A DNA stretch of 6,171 bases from the NCBI GenBank assembly GCA_946626395.1, contig CAMOUF010000247.1, positions 1 to 6,171 on the forward strand, in the 5' to 3' direction. Made by a program: the position numbers and the translations under genes. Each line of letters starts with the position of its first letter. Position 1 is the first letter of the stretch. Origin of the DNA: an uncultured Clostridia bacterium. Its GTDB lineage: Bacteria > Bacillota > Clostridia > Christensenellales > Aristaeellaceae. The notes beneath the pieces are model-generated. The model did not search any database. It was given only the letters and a program-made list of their open reading frames with translations, and was not told the origin of the DNA. Of the stretch, positions 5,099 to 6,171 are shown piece after piece.

Positions 5099-6171
5099 AT
5101 GAGAGAGCGTCACGGGGAAAACAAAGAACCCCTGGTTCACCTGAGCAAGCGCTCCGCCATCCATCCCCTGATGGGCCTGGGCGTAAGGCTGCTGGCCATT
5201 GTGCTGGGCCTCATGGTCTGCGGGCTGGTGGCCTTCCTGCTGATCGAAAAGATCCAGCAGAACCCGGGAAAAATCCTGGATTTTTATAACGCGTTCATCA
5301 AGGGCTCCTTCTCCACCCCCCGCAAATTCTGGAAATTCCTGCGCAGCCTGTCCATTCTGCTGGGCATCGCCCTGGCCCTGACCCCCGCCTTCCGGATGCG
5401 CTTCTGGAACACCGGCGCCGAGGGCCAGACCCTGGTGGGCGTGCTGGGGGCCATCGCCGTGGACTTTTACCTGGGCGGCAAGATCCCGGAGCCGGCCCTG
5501 CTGGTTCTGATGCTGCTGGCGGCGCTTCTGTGCGGGGCGGTGTGGGGCGTGATTCCCGCTCTGTGCAAGGCCCGGTGGAACACCAATGAAACCCTCTTCA
5601 CCCTGATGATGAACTATGTGGCCACCTTCCTGGTGAGCTATTTCCTGGTGGTGTGGGTGCCCAACGGCTCCTCCTCCCTGCCCAAAATGAAGTATGGCAA
5701 GCTGCCCAGCCTGTTTGGCAACGATTATCTTTTGATCATCCTGGTGGTGCTGGCGCTGACCATCGGCCTGTTCATTTACCTGAATTATTCCAAGCACGGG
5801 TACGAGATCAACGTGGTGGGCGAAAGCGTGCGCACCGCCCAGTACGTGGGCATCGACGTGAAAAAGGTGATCATCCGCACCATGCTTTTGAGCGGCATGC
5901 TCTGCGGCCTGGTGGGCTATCTCATCGCCGCCGGGCTGGACCAGACCGTGACCACCAATTCCGTGGGCGGCCAGGGCTTTACCGCCATCATGGTTTCGTG
6001 GCTGGGCAAGTTCAACCCCCTGTATATGATCCTCACCTCCGGCCTGATCCAACTGCTCAACCAGGGCGCGGCCCAGATCAGCCAGGACTTCAACGTGTCC
6101 GGCGCGCTGCCGGAGGTCATCGTGGGCATCATCTTGTTCTTCGTGATTGGGTGTGAATTCTTCATCAATTA
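5099..6171 (+). CDS. BMP-type ABC transporter permease, YufP (NupP)-like, 3' end outside the window
   Basis: The frame from ATG 5099 stays open for 357 codons to the last base. AAGGAGG (5083-5089) lies nine bases upstream and the start follows the ATPase stop by one base, so the two are translationally linked. It is an integral inner-membrane subunit: a positively charged N-terminal tail of about 25 residues, then hydrophobic segments near 28-49, 84-98, 112-126, 132-156, 167-187, 209-228, 258-279, 308-322 and 338-353. Family motifs are FWNTGAEGQ (102-110), NETLFTLMMNYVA (163-175), GESVRTAQYVGI (241-252), the cytoplasmic loop that docks on the ATPase, and GFTAIMVSWLGKFNP (293-307). These place it with the branched-chain/nucleoside-like permeases (PF02653) that pair with BMP lipoproteins. 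Since relatives are about 350 residues long, only a few residues are missing; the final TA may even be the start of a stop codon. A second permease and the binding protein would be expected beyond the edge. Confidence 0.9.
   Translation, partial: MRERHGENKEPLVHLSKRSAIHPLMGLGVRLLAIVLGLMVCGLVAFLLIEKIQQNPGKILDFYNAFIKGSFSTPRKFWKFLRSLSILLGIALALTPAFRMRFWNTGAEGQTLVGVLGAIAVDFYLGGKIPEPALLVLMLLAALLCGAVWGVIPALCKARWNTNETLFTLMMNYVATFLVSYFLVVWVPNGSSSLPKMKYGKLPSLFGNDYLLIILVVLALTIGLFIYLNYSKHGYEINVVGESVRTAQYVGIDVKKVIIRTMLLSGMLCGLVGYLIAAGLDQTVTTNSVGGQGFTAIMVSWLGKFNPLYMILTSGLIQLLNQGAAQISQDFNVSGALPEVIVGIILFFVIGCEFFIN

Noticed and set aside
5009..6052. A 347-codon minus-strand frame opposite the permease
   Set aside because: The same compositional shadow (HQG-rich, no hydrophobic pattern, no motif); the permease frame has family motifs throughout.

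Overview
The window looks like chromosomal DNA from a GC-rich member of the Clostridia (Bacillota), probably a gut-type anaerobe. This is an inference from strong GGAGG-type ribosome binding sites, a TTG start, a BMP-type (nucleoside or sugar) ABC transporter of the YufO/YufP kind with Firmicutes-like wording of its motifs, and AT-poor codons. No rRNA, tRNA, CRISPR array, transposase or phage gene is visible.

Layout. A metal-dependent hydrolase of the amidohydrolase_2 (TIM-barrel) family lies on the minus strand (75-950). A 382-base intergenic region (951-1332) separates it from a plus-strand series that runs to the window end: a secreted phosphodiester-glycosidase (NAGPA-domain) protein (1333-2286), a polytopic Lgt-like membrane protein (2327-3241), a duplicated-domain ABC ATPase (3397-5097) and the first ABC permease, cut by the window edge (5099-6171). 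The divergent region contains a good promoter for each direction: TTTACA-17-TATCAT with an extended -10 for the plus genes, and TTGCAA-16-TATAAT for the hydrolase. Spacing is tight between glycosidase and Lgt-like gene (40 bases) and between ATPase and permease (1 base). The gap between Lgt-like gene and ATPase is filled by a repeat element.

The most unusual content is a family of short non-coding elements built from 7-base units, present three times (1-93, 1045-1147, 3229-3361), plus a fourth one-armed heptad tract at 1155-1189. Each two-armed element has an arm of heptads (AGTTAGG or TCAGAGT type), a spacer of roughly 55-60 bases, and the same heptads inverted. The first and third share sequence inside the spacer, including a GGCGC-GAA-GCGCC hairpin with the GCGAAGC mini-hairpin core. 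The heptads supply the stop codons of two real genes and of a 35-codon remnant frame. AGTTAGG contains TAG and its complement CCTAACT contains TAA, so three units stop every frame in both directions.

How the genes work together: ATPase and permease form the core of a BMP-family importer, whose second permease and lipoprotein binding protein are not in this window. The Lgt-like protein and secreted glycosidase suggest an envelope-related neighbourhood, but a functional link to the importer is only inferred.
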